Shown: one piece after another, positions 16,969-25,386 of the stretch | Layout: every line of letters starts with the position of its first letter | How positions within the stretch are numbered: position 1 is the first letter of the stretch | Assembly (NCBI GenBank): GCA_045654805.1 | Contig: JAZOOD010000010.1 | Location: 1-64,000 of the forward strand | From: CAZNKU01 sp045654805 | GTDB taxonomy: Bacteria > Bacillota > Clostridia > Monoglobales > Firm-18 | Direction of reading: 5' to 3' | DNA length: 64,000 nt | The notes under the pieces: generated by a model | The model's input: only the letters and a program-made list of their open reading frames with translations | The model's database searches: none | What the model was told of the DNA's origin: nothing | Made by a program: the position numbers and the translations under genes

Positions 16969-17823
16969 TTAAGCAATATACTGACATCGCATTTCATGTG
17001 GTGTCAGTTTTGTTTTTAGTTGTATTCTTTCATTGTTATAAAAATGGATATATTCTTCTATAATGCGGCGAGCCTCATCATAGGTTTGAAGCTTTATTCG
17101 ATAAATACATTCTGTTTTCAATATAGAAAAGAAATTTTCAGCCAAAGCATTATCATATGGATTACCTTTCCTTGACATTGACGGCGTAATATTGTATGAT
17201 TTAGTTAGCTTAAAGTACGCGTGTGAAGTATACTGAAAGCCTTGGTCACTGTGGAGTTGCAGCTCTGCGGTGACCTTTACTCTTTTCTTGGCTTCTCTTA
17301 TTGTAGAAAGAACAAGATTTATGTTTTGTTCTGTACCGGTTTTGTAAGCAACTATACTGTTGTCAAACAAATCTCGGATAACAGATAAGTATAATGTTCC
17401 TTGACTTGTTTTGATATACGAAATATCTGTAACCCATTTTTGATTAGGTCTTTCGGCCTTGAAATCTCTGTTCAGCAAATTAGGATAACGGTGCAAATAT
17501 TCTCCATAATTACGATACTTTTTTCTTCTGACAACGGACAACAGGTTGTATTTTTGCATTACACGAAGTATTGTTTTGGGATTGTGGTATATCCCTTGTC
17601 TTTCAAGCCATATGTGTACTCTGCGATAACCGTAAGTCTTACCGCATCTATCCTGACATTCTTTTATCTTTTCTGCCAAAGACAAGTCTTTTGCAGGTAT
17701 ATCCATTCGTGATACGTAATCATAATAGCCACTTCTTGAAACAGAGAAAAATCTGCACATTTCACTAATTGAATACTTTTCCTTATGTCGATAGATAACC
17801 AAATATTTTACGCTTGTTCTCAC
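16969..17823 (-). CDS. IS3-family transposase, OrfB (DDE catalytic part)
   Basis: A 284-aa integrase-type catalytic protein. It has an N-terminal HTH_21-like region (YSISEMCRFFSVSRSGYYDY), then the DDE core: first Asp in KWVTDISYIKT, second in LHSDQGFQY, and Glu in NALAENFFSILKTE. All three catalytic residues are present. It starts with GTG, overlapping the orfA stop by 4 bases (GTGA), so coupling or a -1 frameshift could join the two parts. Confidence 0.95.
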   Translation of the reverse strand: MRTSVKYLVIYRHKEKYSISEMCRFFSVSRSGYYDYVSRMDIPAKDLSLAEKIKECQDRCGKTYGYRRVHIWLERQGIYHNPKTILRVMQKYNLLSVVRRKKYRNYGEYLHRYPNLLNRDFKAERPNQKWVTDISYIKTSQGTLYLSVIRDLFDNSIVAYKTGTEQNINLVLSTIREAKKRVKVTAELQLHSDQGFQYTSHAYFKLTKSYNITPSMSRKGNPYDNALAENFFSILKTECIYRIKLQTYDEARRIIEEYIHFYNNERIQLKTKLTPHEMRCQYIA

Positions 17824-18170
17824 TTCCTTTCTGTGAGCGAGAGAAAATCCCGCATCAATTCATTTTCCATTTCCAATCTTTTAATATATCTTTCTTTTCT
17901 TGATATTTCGTATTGCAATTGTGACAATTTGCTTAATTGCTGAATGGATGGTGGAAGCGATTCACCATCTTTTATTGGTCTTCCTTTAGGTTTTATAGTT
18001 ATTCCGGATGCGAGTTTTTTCTGTGTTGCATGATATCTGTAAACACAATTATCTATCTGTTTATATTTTAATCCGAATTTTTCTCCAATCTCTTTCTTCG
18101 TCAAACCCTTTTCATACATTTCTATGATTTCTTTTTCGTATTTTTTTATATTTTGATATTCTCTTGGCAT
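17820..18170 (-). CDS. IS3-family transposase, OrfA (HTH part)
   Basis: A 116-aa protein with an N-terminal helix-turn-helix (YEKGLTKKEIGEKFGLKYKQ) and a C-terminal leucine-zipper-like coiled coil (LSKLSQLQYEISRKERYIKR), as in OrfA proteins of IS3 elements. It binds the IS ends and joins with OrfB. The ATG at 18170 lies close behind a G-run Shine-Dalgarno site that is buried in a hairpin (see 18179-18213). Confidence 0.9.
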   Translation of the reverse strand: MPREYQNIKKYEKEIIEMYEKGLTKKEIGEKFGLKYKQIDNCVYRYHATQKKLASGITIKPKGRPIKDGESLPPSIQQLSKLSQLQYEISRKERYIKRLEMENELMRDFLSLTERK

Positions 18171-18178
18171 AAAAAATC

Positions 18179-18213
18179 CCCCTATGGTAGTTTATTATAT
18201 TCTACCATAGGGG
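18179..18213 (-). promoter_or_regulatory. hairpin covering the orfA ribosome-binding site
   Basis: A perfect 12-bp inverted repeat (cccctatggtag / ctaccatagggg) with an 11-base loop. On the minus strand the 3' arm contains the G-rich Shine-Dalgarno of orfA. The loop contains a TATAAT sequence that could be the -10 box of the element's own promoter. A transcript starting there would miss the 5' arm and leave the site free; a transcript from outside would fold and hide it. Confidence 0.7.
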
Positions 18214-18253
18214 TCCTATTTTTTCTATTGTCCATTTTTACTGGACCTGTTCA
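18209..18253 (-). repeat. right terminal inverted repeat of the IS
   Basis: Read inward on the minus strand it starts TGAACAGGTCC. It ends 21 bases from the trpB stop codon, so the element has taken the place of any trpB terminator. Confidence 0.85.
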
Positions 18254-18274
18254 CTTCGGTTGCCCTCAATAATC

Positions 18275-19519
18275 TTATTTTATATCGTAGTCAAGCTTAA
18301 ACTTTTCACCACAGCCATAGTTTTCATATACATAGTCAATATCCTTATCCCCGCGTCCTGACAAGCAAACCAAAATAGAACCTGACTTATGCTCCTTTGC
18401 ATACTTAATCGCATATGCAACAGCGTGAGAACTTTCAATAGCAGGGATGATACCCTCGTATCTGCTAAGCAGGAAGAATGCTTCCATAGCCTCCTCGTCG
18501 GAAATTGTTTCATAATGTACTCTGCCAAGGTCACGAAGCAATGCGTGTTCAGGACCAACGCCTGGGTAATCAAGACCGCTGGCAATTGAATAAACAGGCA
18601 ACGGCTCGCCTTCTTCATCCTGTAGAAGATATGTATCGAAGCCGTGGATTCTTCCCTTTGTACCATACTGCATTGTGGCCGCGTGGTCACCTACATTACT
18701 GCCTCTGCCCAAGGGCTCGATGCCATAAATTTCAACAGGATCTGCAAGGAACGGCGTAAACATACCTAGTGAGTTTGAGCCACCTCCTACACAAGCTGTT
18801 ACAGCATCAGGCATAATACCTGTCATTTCAAGGAACTGTTCGCGTGCCTCTATACCGATAACAGACTGGAAATCGCGTACCATTTTAGGGAATGGGTGTG
18901 GACCCAATGCAGAACCGATACAGTAAATTGCATTGTCATATTCTTTAAGATATGCTTCAAAAGCAGCGTCAACAGCCTCTTTTAATGTTTTAAGCCCGTG
19001 TGTTACAGGTATAACATTTGCACCAAGCATCTTCATACGCACAACGTTAGGGTACTGTTTTTCAATATCAACCTCGCCCATATAAACGTCACATTCCATA
19101 CCAAAATATGCCGCCGCAGTAGCTATTGCAACGCCGTGCTGACCTGCACCAGTTTCAGCAATAAGCTTCTTTTTACCCATATATTTTGCAAGCAAGCCCT
19201 CGCCCATACAATGGTTAAGCTTGTGGGCGCCTGTGTGGTTTAGATCTTCTCTTTTAAGATAAATCTGGCAGTTGCCAAATATCTTGGAAAGTCTTTCACA
19301 ATGGTAAACAGGGGTAGGTCTGCCCTGAAATTCTTTTCTTATTCTTCTAAGCTCGTTTATAAACTGAGCGGAATGGCATATTGCCTCGTAAGCATCATCT
19401 GCCTCTTTAAAAGCAGGTATTAAAGCTTCGGGAAGATACGCTCCGCCGTATTCACCAAAAAAGCCGTCAGCATTTGGATATTGCTTTAAATAATTGTCAA
19501 AATCTTTATATTTATTCAT
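18275..19519 (-). CDS. trpB: tryptophan synthase beta chain
   Basis: A pyridoxal-phosphate enzyme that joins indole and serine to tryptophan. The 414-aa protein keeps the PLP lysine in HTGAHKLNH, the catalytic Glu in AETGAGQHGVA, the phosphate-binding GGGSNS, and LDYPGVGPEHA. It differs from the commonest TrpB in its GEYGGAYLPEALI start. No trpA is in the window, so it may use free indole or a distant alpha subunit. Expression is under a T-box leader. The IS lies right behind its stop codon. Confidence 0.95.
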   Translation of the reverse strand: MNKYKDFDNYLKQYPNADGFFGEYGGAYLPEALIPAFKEADDAYEAICHSAQFINELRRIRKEFQGRPTPVYHCERLSKIFGNCQIYLKREDLNHTGAHKLNHCMGEGLLAKYMGKKKLIAETGAGQHGVAIATAAAYFGMECDVYMGEVDIEKQYPNVVRMKMLGANVIPVTHGLKTLKEAVDAAFEAYLKEYDNAIYCIGSALGPHPFPKMVRDFQSVIGIEAREQFLEMTGIMPDAVTACVGGGSNSLGMFTPFLADPVEIYGIEPLGRGSNVGDHAATMQYGTKGRIHGFDTYLLQDEEGEPLPVYSIASGLDYPGVGPEHALLRDLGRVHYETISDEEAMEAFFLLSRYEGIIPAIESSHAVAYAIKYAKEHKSGSILVCLSGRGDKDIDYVYENYGCGEKFKLDYDIK

Positions 19520-19621
19520 AATATTATCCTCCTATAATTCAAATATAATTCAAATTAAATATTCCGCCATCGTACACCGGGTTGGATTTTAAAAACCAAC
19601 ATATATTACCGCCTCCTGAAA

Positions 19622-19868
19622 AAATAAAAAACCCCTGATATGCATAGAGCAAATCAAGGGCGAAAAATTCCGCGGTGCCACCTTGTTTCGGGCAATAGCC
19701 CCTCAGCGAGATACCAACATATCCCTGACTACTTACGCGAGTCCTGCGTCAGCGCATTTAACGCCGCCCTCGACAGTCCATATTACTCAGCAGCCTTTGC
19801 GGAACTCACACCATAATCCGCTCGCTCAAAAAGACCTTATCTGACTTTTTTCTGTCTCATCGGTTTAT
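19622..19868 (-). ncRNA. T-box leader for trpB (tryptophan, UGG specifier)
   Basis: On the minus strand this leader holds the invariant T-box sequence GGTGGCACCGCGG (19670-19682), which pairs with the CCA end of uncharged tRNA. It also has the GGTGTGAG apical element of stem I. A TGG codon at 19778-19780, followed by A, is in the expected specifier position and would read tRNA-Trp. A terminator (ccttgat / atcaggg then TTTTTT) ends the leader at about 19622-19660. Uncharged tRNA-Trp should favour the antiterminator and switch trpB on. Confidence 0.95.
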
Positions 19869-19887
19869 TATAAATTCATTTTCTATC

Positions 19888-19916
19888 ATTATATCACGGT
19901 GCAATCTATATGTCAA
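19888..19916 (-). promoter_or_regulatory. sigma-A promoter of the trpB T-box unit
   Basis: Perfect consensus on the minus strand: TTGACA (19911-19916), 17-base spacer, TATAAT (19888-19893). Transcription would start about 15 bases before the T-box stem I region. Confidence 0.9.
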
Positions 19917-19974
19917 TAGTTTTTAATATATCATTAAACAACATCAGTAACTACCTATTCAAAAAAACGTATAA

Positions 19975-20025
19975 AATAAAAGGAGTGTGGCAAAATGGAT
20001 TTCATTTTGATACACTCCCTTAGTT
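19975..20025 (-). terminator. terminator after nagB
   Basis: On the minus strand, gggagtgta and caaaatg pair with cattttg and cacactcc around a short loop, followed by TTTTATTTT. It lies 10 bases after the nagB stop codon. Confidence 0.88.
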
Positions 20026-20035
20026 ATCTTAAAAG

Positions 20036-20770
20036 TTATTTAATAGGATAAGCATCCTCATCACAAATAAGTGTAACATCTGGGTGGAACTGCAAAATTG
20101 ATGCAGGAACCTGTGGGTCAACAGGACCCCAGAATGTCTTATGTAAAATATCCTTTTTATCTGCGCCGGTAACTACCATAACTATCTTCTTAGCAGCCAT
20201 AATAGTACCAATACCCATAGTAAACGCAGCTCTTGGAACTTCGTCAATTGAGTTGAAGAAACGCTTGTTGGCATCAATAGTCATTTCAGTAAGCTTAACT
20301 TCGTGAGTCATTGCAGGGAAATGGTCATCAGGCTCATTAAAACCGATATGACCGACGTGACCGATACCTAACAACTGCAAATCTACGCCGCCCCATTCTT
20401 CTATCTTAGCTTCGTATTCTTCGCACATTGCCTGTACGTCCTCAGCAAGTCCCAAAGGAACAATCGTATTTTCAGGCTTTATGGAAATATGGTCTAACAA
20501 ATTGTCATGCATAAATTTACGGTAGCTCTGTTCATGGTCAGGTGCCAATCCCTTATATTCATCAAGATTAGCAGAACGAACTTTACTAAAGTCAATCTTA
20601 CCTGCTTTTTCACGTGCAACAAGCTCGCGATAAAGCGGCAATGGTGTAGAACCGGTAGCCAAACCGATTACGCAAGCCGGTTTTCTCTGAATTTCAGCTT
20701 CGAACAAGTCAGCAGCAAGCTTGCCAACCTCTTCAGGATTTTTTGCAACAATAATTCTTGGATGAATCAT
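20036..20770 (-). CDS. nagB: glucosamine-6-phosphate deaminase
   Basis: Converts glucosamine-6-phosphate to fructose-6-phosphate and ammonia. The 244-aa protein has the GLATGSTPLPLY phosphate loop, the NLDEY catalytic aspartate and GHIGFNEP with His and Glu. In the segment GIGHVGHIGFNEP, a Val replaces the Asp/Asn usually found two residues before the catalytic His (GxxNDGHI in E. coli), which is unusual. The ATG follows gggaggt. It has its own promoter and terminator, so it is monocistronic. Confidence 0.93.
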   Translation of the reverse strand: MIHPRIIVAKNPEEVGKLAADLFEAEIQRKPACVIGLATGSTPLPLYRELVAREKAGKIDFSKVRSANLDEYKGLAPDHEQSYRKFMHDNLLDHISIKPENTIVPLGLAEDVQAMCEEYEAKIEEWGGVDLQLLGIGHVGHIGFNEPDDHFPAMTHEVKLTEMTIDANKRFFNSIDEVPRAAFTMGIGTIMAAKKIVMVVTGADKKDILHKTFWGPVDPQVPASILQFHPDVTLICDEDAYPIK

Positions 20771-20824
20771 TTAAATTACCTCCCAATATATTTTGTTTTT
20801 AACAAAATTCTTTTTTCACCAATA

Positions 20825-20853
20825 ATTTTAACACGCAAAGAAAATTCTGTCAA
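20825..20853 (-). promoter_or_regulatory. promoter of nagB
   Basis: TTGACA (20848-20853), 17-base spacer and TAAAAT (20825-20830) on the minus strand, about 55 bases before the nagB start. Confidence 0.8.
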
Positions 20854-20902
20854 CAAACTTAAATAGCAATTATTAGCAATTTTTAGTTGCACAATCACTT
20901 TT

Positions 20903-21523
20903 CTAAAATGCTATAACCTCACCTATATCAGGTATATGAACATTATCCGTATTTTCAACAGTTAATTGAACCGACTCCCAAAGGTTGTAGATGTCATTAC
21001 ACCTATTTGGTAAATGGAGAACAACAATATGTTTTGCCCCTGTTGATTTTGTAACCTGATATGCAGTGTCCGTATTAACATATGCATATGGTACAATTAA
21101 AATATCAGGTGCAGGAATATTATCAAACCTCTTTACAACCAACGGTGATGCATCGCCCATAAACCATACGCATTTACTTCCCGAAATTATATAACTTACG
21201 TGGGAAACATCAGCCTTTCCTATATGGCGGGTTGGAAGTGCCTGTATTTTTACATTACCCACTTCTATAAAATGAGACATCTCAGGCCCATAAACGGACC
21301 TGAGAGTATCTTTTTTATAAACTTCAGCATAATTTTCATCATAGTGGTCATTATGCATATGGGTAAACGCCAGAACATCAGGGAAATTCGCAGTAAGTTC
21401 ATTTCGTATATCATCAGGTGTACCAATATAAGGATGCAACTCCTTACATACACCGTCAAGCAGTATGGACACTCCATCCAGCTTTAACAATACACCGGCG
21501 TTTGCCGTTCTTTTAACTTCCAC
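20903..21523 (-). CDS. metallo-beta-lactamase-fold hydrolase (UlaG-like)
   Basis: A 206-aa protein with the metal-binding HMHNDHYD motif (about residues 55-62), a later histidine in PTRHIGKADVSH and an aspartate in FMGDASP. It lacks the exonuclease or glyoxalase additions of larger relatives and resembles small UlaG-type metal-dependent hydrolases. The substrate is unknown. It begins four bases after the E1 stop codon, as the last gene of the dehydrogenase operon. Confidence 0.8.
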   Translation of the reverse strand: MEVKRTANAGVLLKLDGVSILLDGVCKELHPYIGTPDDIRNELTANFPDVLAFTHMHNDHYDENYAEVYKKDTLRSVYGPEMSHFIEVGNVKIQALPTRHIGKADVSHVSYIISGSKCVWFMGDASPLVVKRFDNIPAPDILIVPYAYVNTDTAYQVTKSTGAKHIVVLHLPNRCNDIYNLWESVQLTVENTDNVHIPDIGEVIAF

Positions 21524-21526
21524 TTA

Positions 21527-23992
21527 TTATACACCCTGCTTTGCTCTGCGATAAGCTTCAGCCTCTGTGCAACCGTTTTCAACAACGTGACCTGGAAGCG
21601 GAATCAATTTTTCGTGGATTGCATCCAGAATCCAGCCTGCCTGTGGGAAGAAGAATTCATCAAATTCAAACGGAGGTGTAATCCAGTTGCGTGCACCAAC
21701 AACAACAGGAGGTGCATCCAAATCGTCAAAGCATAGTTCAGTAATATTCTTAGCAACATCGTTCAAGAATGAACCACGTGCACAAGCATCAGATACCAAA
21801 ACTACGCGGCCTGTCTTGCGAACAGACTCAACAATCTTAGTGTAATCAAGCGGTACCAATGAGTGAAGGTTAATAACTTCAGCTTCCATACCATATTTTT
21901 CGCTAAGCTGTTTTGCAGCGTCAACAGCACGGTAAAGAGCAGCACCAACTGTAAGAATTGTAACATCCTTACCGTCGCGAACCTTATTAACGTCACCAAA
22001 TTCAATTTCATAACGTTCAGTAGGTACACCGCCTTCATAGAACTGTTCACCGATATCGTAAATTCTCTGACTTTCAAAGAACACAACAGGGTCAGTACCC
22101 TTAAGTGCAGTTTCCATCAAGCCCTTAGCTTCCCAAGGTGTTGCAGGGAAGCAAACCTTAAGACCAGGAATGTGTGCACAAAGTGCTGTCCAGTCCTGAC
22201 TGTGCTGAGCACCGTATTTTGAACCAACGGATACACGCAATACAAGAGGCATCTTCAAAATACCTGCAGACATTGCCTGCCATTTTGACATCTGGTTAAA
22301 TATTTCGTCACCGGCACAACCGATAAAGTCAGCATACATAAGCTCTACCAATGCACGTCCGCCTGAAACAGCGTAACCAACAGCTGTACCAACGATAGCA
22401 GCTTCAGCAATCGGAGAGTTAAACAAACGGCAATGAGGGAATGCATCCATCATACCACGGTATACTGCGAATGCACCACCCCAGTCACGGCAGTCTTCAC
22501 CGTAAGCAATAAGGGTTGGATCTTCGTAGAATCTGTCATAAATAACTTCAGACAAAGCGTCACGAAGGTTAAATAATTTCATCTTGGAAACAGGCTTGCC
22601 GTTTACAACAGGGCAACGTTCCTTTTCCTTCAACTTCTTATAAGCAGGAACCTCTGCCAAAGGCATATTAACCTCAGGCTCACGGTCATCAAGCTTGTCA
22701 ACCTTTTCGTTAGAGAACATCAAACGTTCAACAACACCAGGATCCGCCTTGAAATCAACATAAGGGCTGATAACAGGGTCAGATGCAGCCTTACAAATCA
22801 TTGTCATACGTTCTGCTGTTTCTGCAAGGATTTCTTCCATCTTAGAATCAGAAGCCACACCAGCATCAACCAAACCTTTGCGGTATGTGATGATTGGGTC
22901 AACTTCACGCCAAGCATCGATTTCCTCTTTGGTACGATAAGCATTCTGGTCAGATGTTGAGTGACCTGAGAATCTGTATGTAAGAGTATCCAAAAGTACA
23001 GGACCTTCACCTGCGCGAAGAATCTTAAGCTTACGTTCCATAGCATCGATAACTGCAAGAGGATTAAAGCCGTCAATACGTTCAGCATGGAACTGAGTTG
23101 GGCTGATACCTGAACCAATACGTGCAAGCATATCATAACCCATAGTTTCACCGCGAGTCTGGTCACCCATACCGTAGGAGTTGTTAAATACGTTATAAAG
23201 AATAGGCATACCGCCGTTATGGCTTTCCCACAATGTGTGGAACTGGTCCATAGCAGCAAAGTTCATAGCTTCCCAAACAGGACCACGAGCCATAGAGCCG
23301 TCACCAGAGTTACAAACTACGATACCCTGCTTGTCATTAACCTTTTTAAACAAAGCAGCACCTGTTGCAATTGCAGCAGAACCACCAACGATAGCATTGT
23401 TAGGGTAGATACCGAATGGTAGGAAGAATGCGTGCATTGAACCACCCATACCCTTGTGGAAGCCTGTGTCACGAGCAAAAATTTCGGACAATGTTCCGTA
23501 CAAAATGAAACGGATAGCAAGCTCCTTAACGTCATCAACAGGACCTAATTTTTCAGTTGCACGAAGTGCAGAACCACCAAGGAAGCCTTCCATAATGGTC
23601 ATAAGTTCCTGTTCGCTTAGCTTGTGGATACAAGACAAAGCCTTTGCCAAAATTTCGGAATGGCTACGGTGTGAACCAAATGAAAAGTCATTCTGGTCTA
23701 AAAGGTAAGCCTGACCAACAGCAGCAGCTTCCTGACCGATAGACAAATGAGCAGGGCCCGGATATGTAGTTTCAATGCCGTTGTAAACACCCTGTGTTTT
23801 AATCATATTAAGCATTGATTCGAATTCACGAAGTACAGTAATATCGCGATAAATACGAACCAAATCATCGTCGCTGAAGCGACTGCGTTCTTCGGCAATA
23901 GTCTTGTTATATACGTTTACCGGAATTTCATCAAAAGTAATCTTACCGGGAGCACGAGTCTCGGCAGGATCAACAAATAAACTCTTAGGCAT
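21527..23992 (-). CDS. 2-oxoacid dehydrogenase E1, alpha and beta fused
   Basis: The thiamine-diphosphate decarboxylase of a pyruvate- or acetoin-type dehydrogenase complex. The 821-aa chain joins an alpha part (about 1-440) and a beta part (about 470-821). The alpha part has the cofactor motif GDGSMARG followed by FNNSYGMG, and FSGHSTSD. The beta part has GEDCRDWGGAF and FNSPIAEAAIVGTAVGYA. Separate alpha and beta genes are commoner. The substrate cannot be fixed from sequence; pyruvate, acetoin and branched-chain oxoacids are options. Genes for E3 and E2 lie directly upstream. Confidence 0.93.
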   Translation of the reverse strand: MPKSLFVDPAETRAPGKITFDEIPVNVYNKTIAEERSRFSDDDLVRIYRDITVLREFESMLNMIKTQGVYNGIETTYPGPAHLSIGQEAAAVGQAYLLDQNDFSFGSHRSHSEILAKALSCIHKLSEQELMTIMEGFLGGSALRATEKLGPVDDVKELAIRFILYGTLSEIFARDTGFHKGMGGSMHAFFLPFGIYPNNAIVGGSAAIATGAALFKKVNDKQGIVVCNSGDGSMARGPVWEAMNFAAMDQFHTLWESHNGGMPILYNVFNNSYGMGDQTRGETMGYDMLARIGSGISPTQFHAERIDGFNPLAVIDAMERKLKILRAGEGPVLLDTLTYRFSGHSTSDQNAYRTKEEIDAWREVDPIITYRKGLVDAGVASDSKMEEILAETAERMTMICKAASDPVISPYVDFKADPGVVERLMFSNEKVDKLDDREPEVNMPLAEVPAYKKLKEKERCPVVNGKPVSKMKLFNLRDALSEVIYDRFYEDPTLIAYGEDCRDWGGAFAVYRGMMDAFPHCRLFNSPIAEAAIVGTAVGYAVSGGRALVELMYADFIGCAGDEIFNQMSKWQAMSAGILKMPLVLRVSVGSKYGAQHSQDWTALCAHIPGLKVCFPATPWEAKGLMETALKGTDPVVFFESQRIYDIGEQFYEGGVPTERYEIEFGDVNKVRDGKDVTILTVGAALYRAVDAAKQLSEKYGMEAEVINLHSLVPLDYTKIVESVRKTGRVVLVSDACARGSFLNDVAKNITELCFDDLDAPPVVVGARNWITPPFEFDEFFFPQAGWILDAIHEKLIPLPGHVVENGCTEAEAYRRAKQGV

Positions 23993-24006
23993 ATTCTATT
24001 TCCTCC

Positions 24007-25374
24007 TTAAATATGAAAAATAGCTTCACGAATAATTTCAGCAACTGTTGGATGTGGGAATACAAGCTTCTGCAAACGATTTGGAGTAAGTTCTGTATCA
24101 ACCATCATAGTAGCAGTCATAATGATTTCAGAAGCGTATGAGCCAACCATATGGCAACCTACCAAACGATTCTTTTCAGTATCAACTACTAACTTGATAA
24201 AACCTTTTCCACCTTCTGTTTCTGCAATATAACGTCCTGCATAAGACATAGGCAATTTAACTTCCTTAACCTTCATGCCCTTTTCTTCTGCAGCTTCCTT
24301 GCTAAGACCAACAGATGCAACTTCAGGGTCAGTATAAATAACTGATGGAATTACGTCATAACGCATTTCGTCAGCCTTACCTACCATATGGTTAACAGCA
24401 ACTTCTGCTTCTCTGTAAGCAGTATGAGCAAGCATCAACTTACCGTTACAGTCACCTATAGCATAAACGCCTGAAACGTTAGTGCAAAGATGACGGTCTG
24501 TCTTAATAGCAGCTCTGTCCATATCAAGCTGTAATGATTCTACACCGATACCTGCAGTAGATGGCTTACGGCCTGCTGAAAGAAGAACTTTATCACATTT
24601 AATCTCCTTCTTTTCGCCGTTTTCTTCATAAACTACGCTGTTCTTTTTAACTTCCAACACTTTGCAGGATAGTTTGAAAACCATACCCTTTTTCTCAAAA
24701 GCATCTGTAAGAACTTTGCAGATTTCAGGGTCAGTAGCACCTGCAATTTTAGGCATCATTTCAATAACAGTAACTGAAACACCTACACTTGCAAAATAAT
24801 AAGCCATTTCAAGACCAATTACGCCACCGCCGATAACAACCAATTCTTTTGGAAGCTTCTTTTCATCCAAAACTTCGCGGTTTGTAACAACAAAGCCTGA
24901 TTCAATGCCTTCCTTTAAGCCCGGTACAGGAGGAACAACAGTTTCAGAACCTGAAGCAATAGCGAGACGCTTACCTTCATAAGTCTGTCCGTCAGCTTCC
25001 ACCTTAAAGCCGTTGTCACCTCTACCGTTGATAACAGCATTGCCGGTAATAACAGTAACTTTATTAGCCTTCATAGTAGCGCCTACACCTGAAACAAGTG
25101 TTTTAACTACCTTATTCTTTCTTTCAACAACCTTTGAATGGTCGTATTTTACACCCTCTACAGTAACGCCGAAAGCTTCACTTTCCTTAGCGTGGCGATA
25201 CATTTTAGATGAATTTAACAATGTTTTAGTTGGGATACAGCCCTCGTTAAGGCAAGTACCGCCAAGTGCCTTTTTTTCAAAAAGAGCAACCTTCAATCCA
25301 TTTTGAGCCGCACGTTCAGCGCACAAATATCCGCCAGGACCGCCGCCTACCACTAACAAATCATAAATTTCCAT
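24007..25374 (-). CDS. lpdA: dihydrolipoyl dehydrogenase (E3)
   Basis: Reoxidises the dihydrolipoyl arm of E2 with NAD+ through FAD. The 455-aa flavoprotein has the N-terminal VVGGGPGGYLCAERAAQNG FAD site, the redox-active disulfide GGTCLNEGCIPTK, the NAD-binding VVIGGGVIGLEMA and the C-terminal catalytic FPHPTVAE. It lies 12 bases after E2 and 14 before E1, clearly in the same operon. Confidence 0.96.
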   Translation of the reverse strand: MEIYDLLVVGGGPGGYLCAERAAQNGLKVALFEKKALGGTCLNEGCIPTKTLLNSSKMYRHAKESEAFGVTVEGVKYDHSKVVERKNKVVKTLVSGVGATMKANKVTVITGNAVINGRGDNGFKVEADGQTYEGKRLAIASGSETVVPPVPGLKEGIESGFVVTNREVLDEKKLPKELVVIGGGVIGLEMAYYFASVGVSVTVIEMMPKIAGATDPEICKVLTDAFEKKGMVFKLSCKVLEVKKNSVVYEENGEKKEIKCDKVLLSAGRKPSTAGIGVESLQLDMDRAAIKTDRHLCTNVSGVYAIGDCNGKLMLAHTAYREAEVAVNHMVGKADEMRYDVIPSVIYTDPEVASVGLSKEAAEEKGMKVKEVKLPMSYAGRYIAETEGGKGFIKLVVDTEKNRLVGCHMVGSYASEIIMTATMMVDTELTPNRLQKLVFPHPTVAEIIREAIFHI

Positions 25375-25386
25375 AATATTATCTCC

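Larger units (their letters stand above)
16909..18253 (-). mobile_element. IS3-family insertion sequence, complete
   Basis: A 1345-bp element with two open genes (orfA, orfB) read on the minus strand and imperfect terminal inverted repeats starting TGAAC at both ends. Left end: TGAACTGCACCATTTTGTGC. Right end read inward: TGAACAGGTCCAGTAAAAAT; the similarity continues for about 45 bases. The bases next to the two ends (aaat on the left, cttc on the right) do not match, so no target duplication is visible. It lies between metH and trpB. Confidence 0.93.

Noticed and set aside
17817..17830. Programmed -1 frameshift joining the IS orfA and orfB
   Set aside because: No strong slippery heptamer is visible at the overlap; the GTGA overlap allows coupling instead. 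Not excluded.
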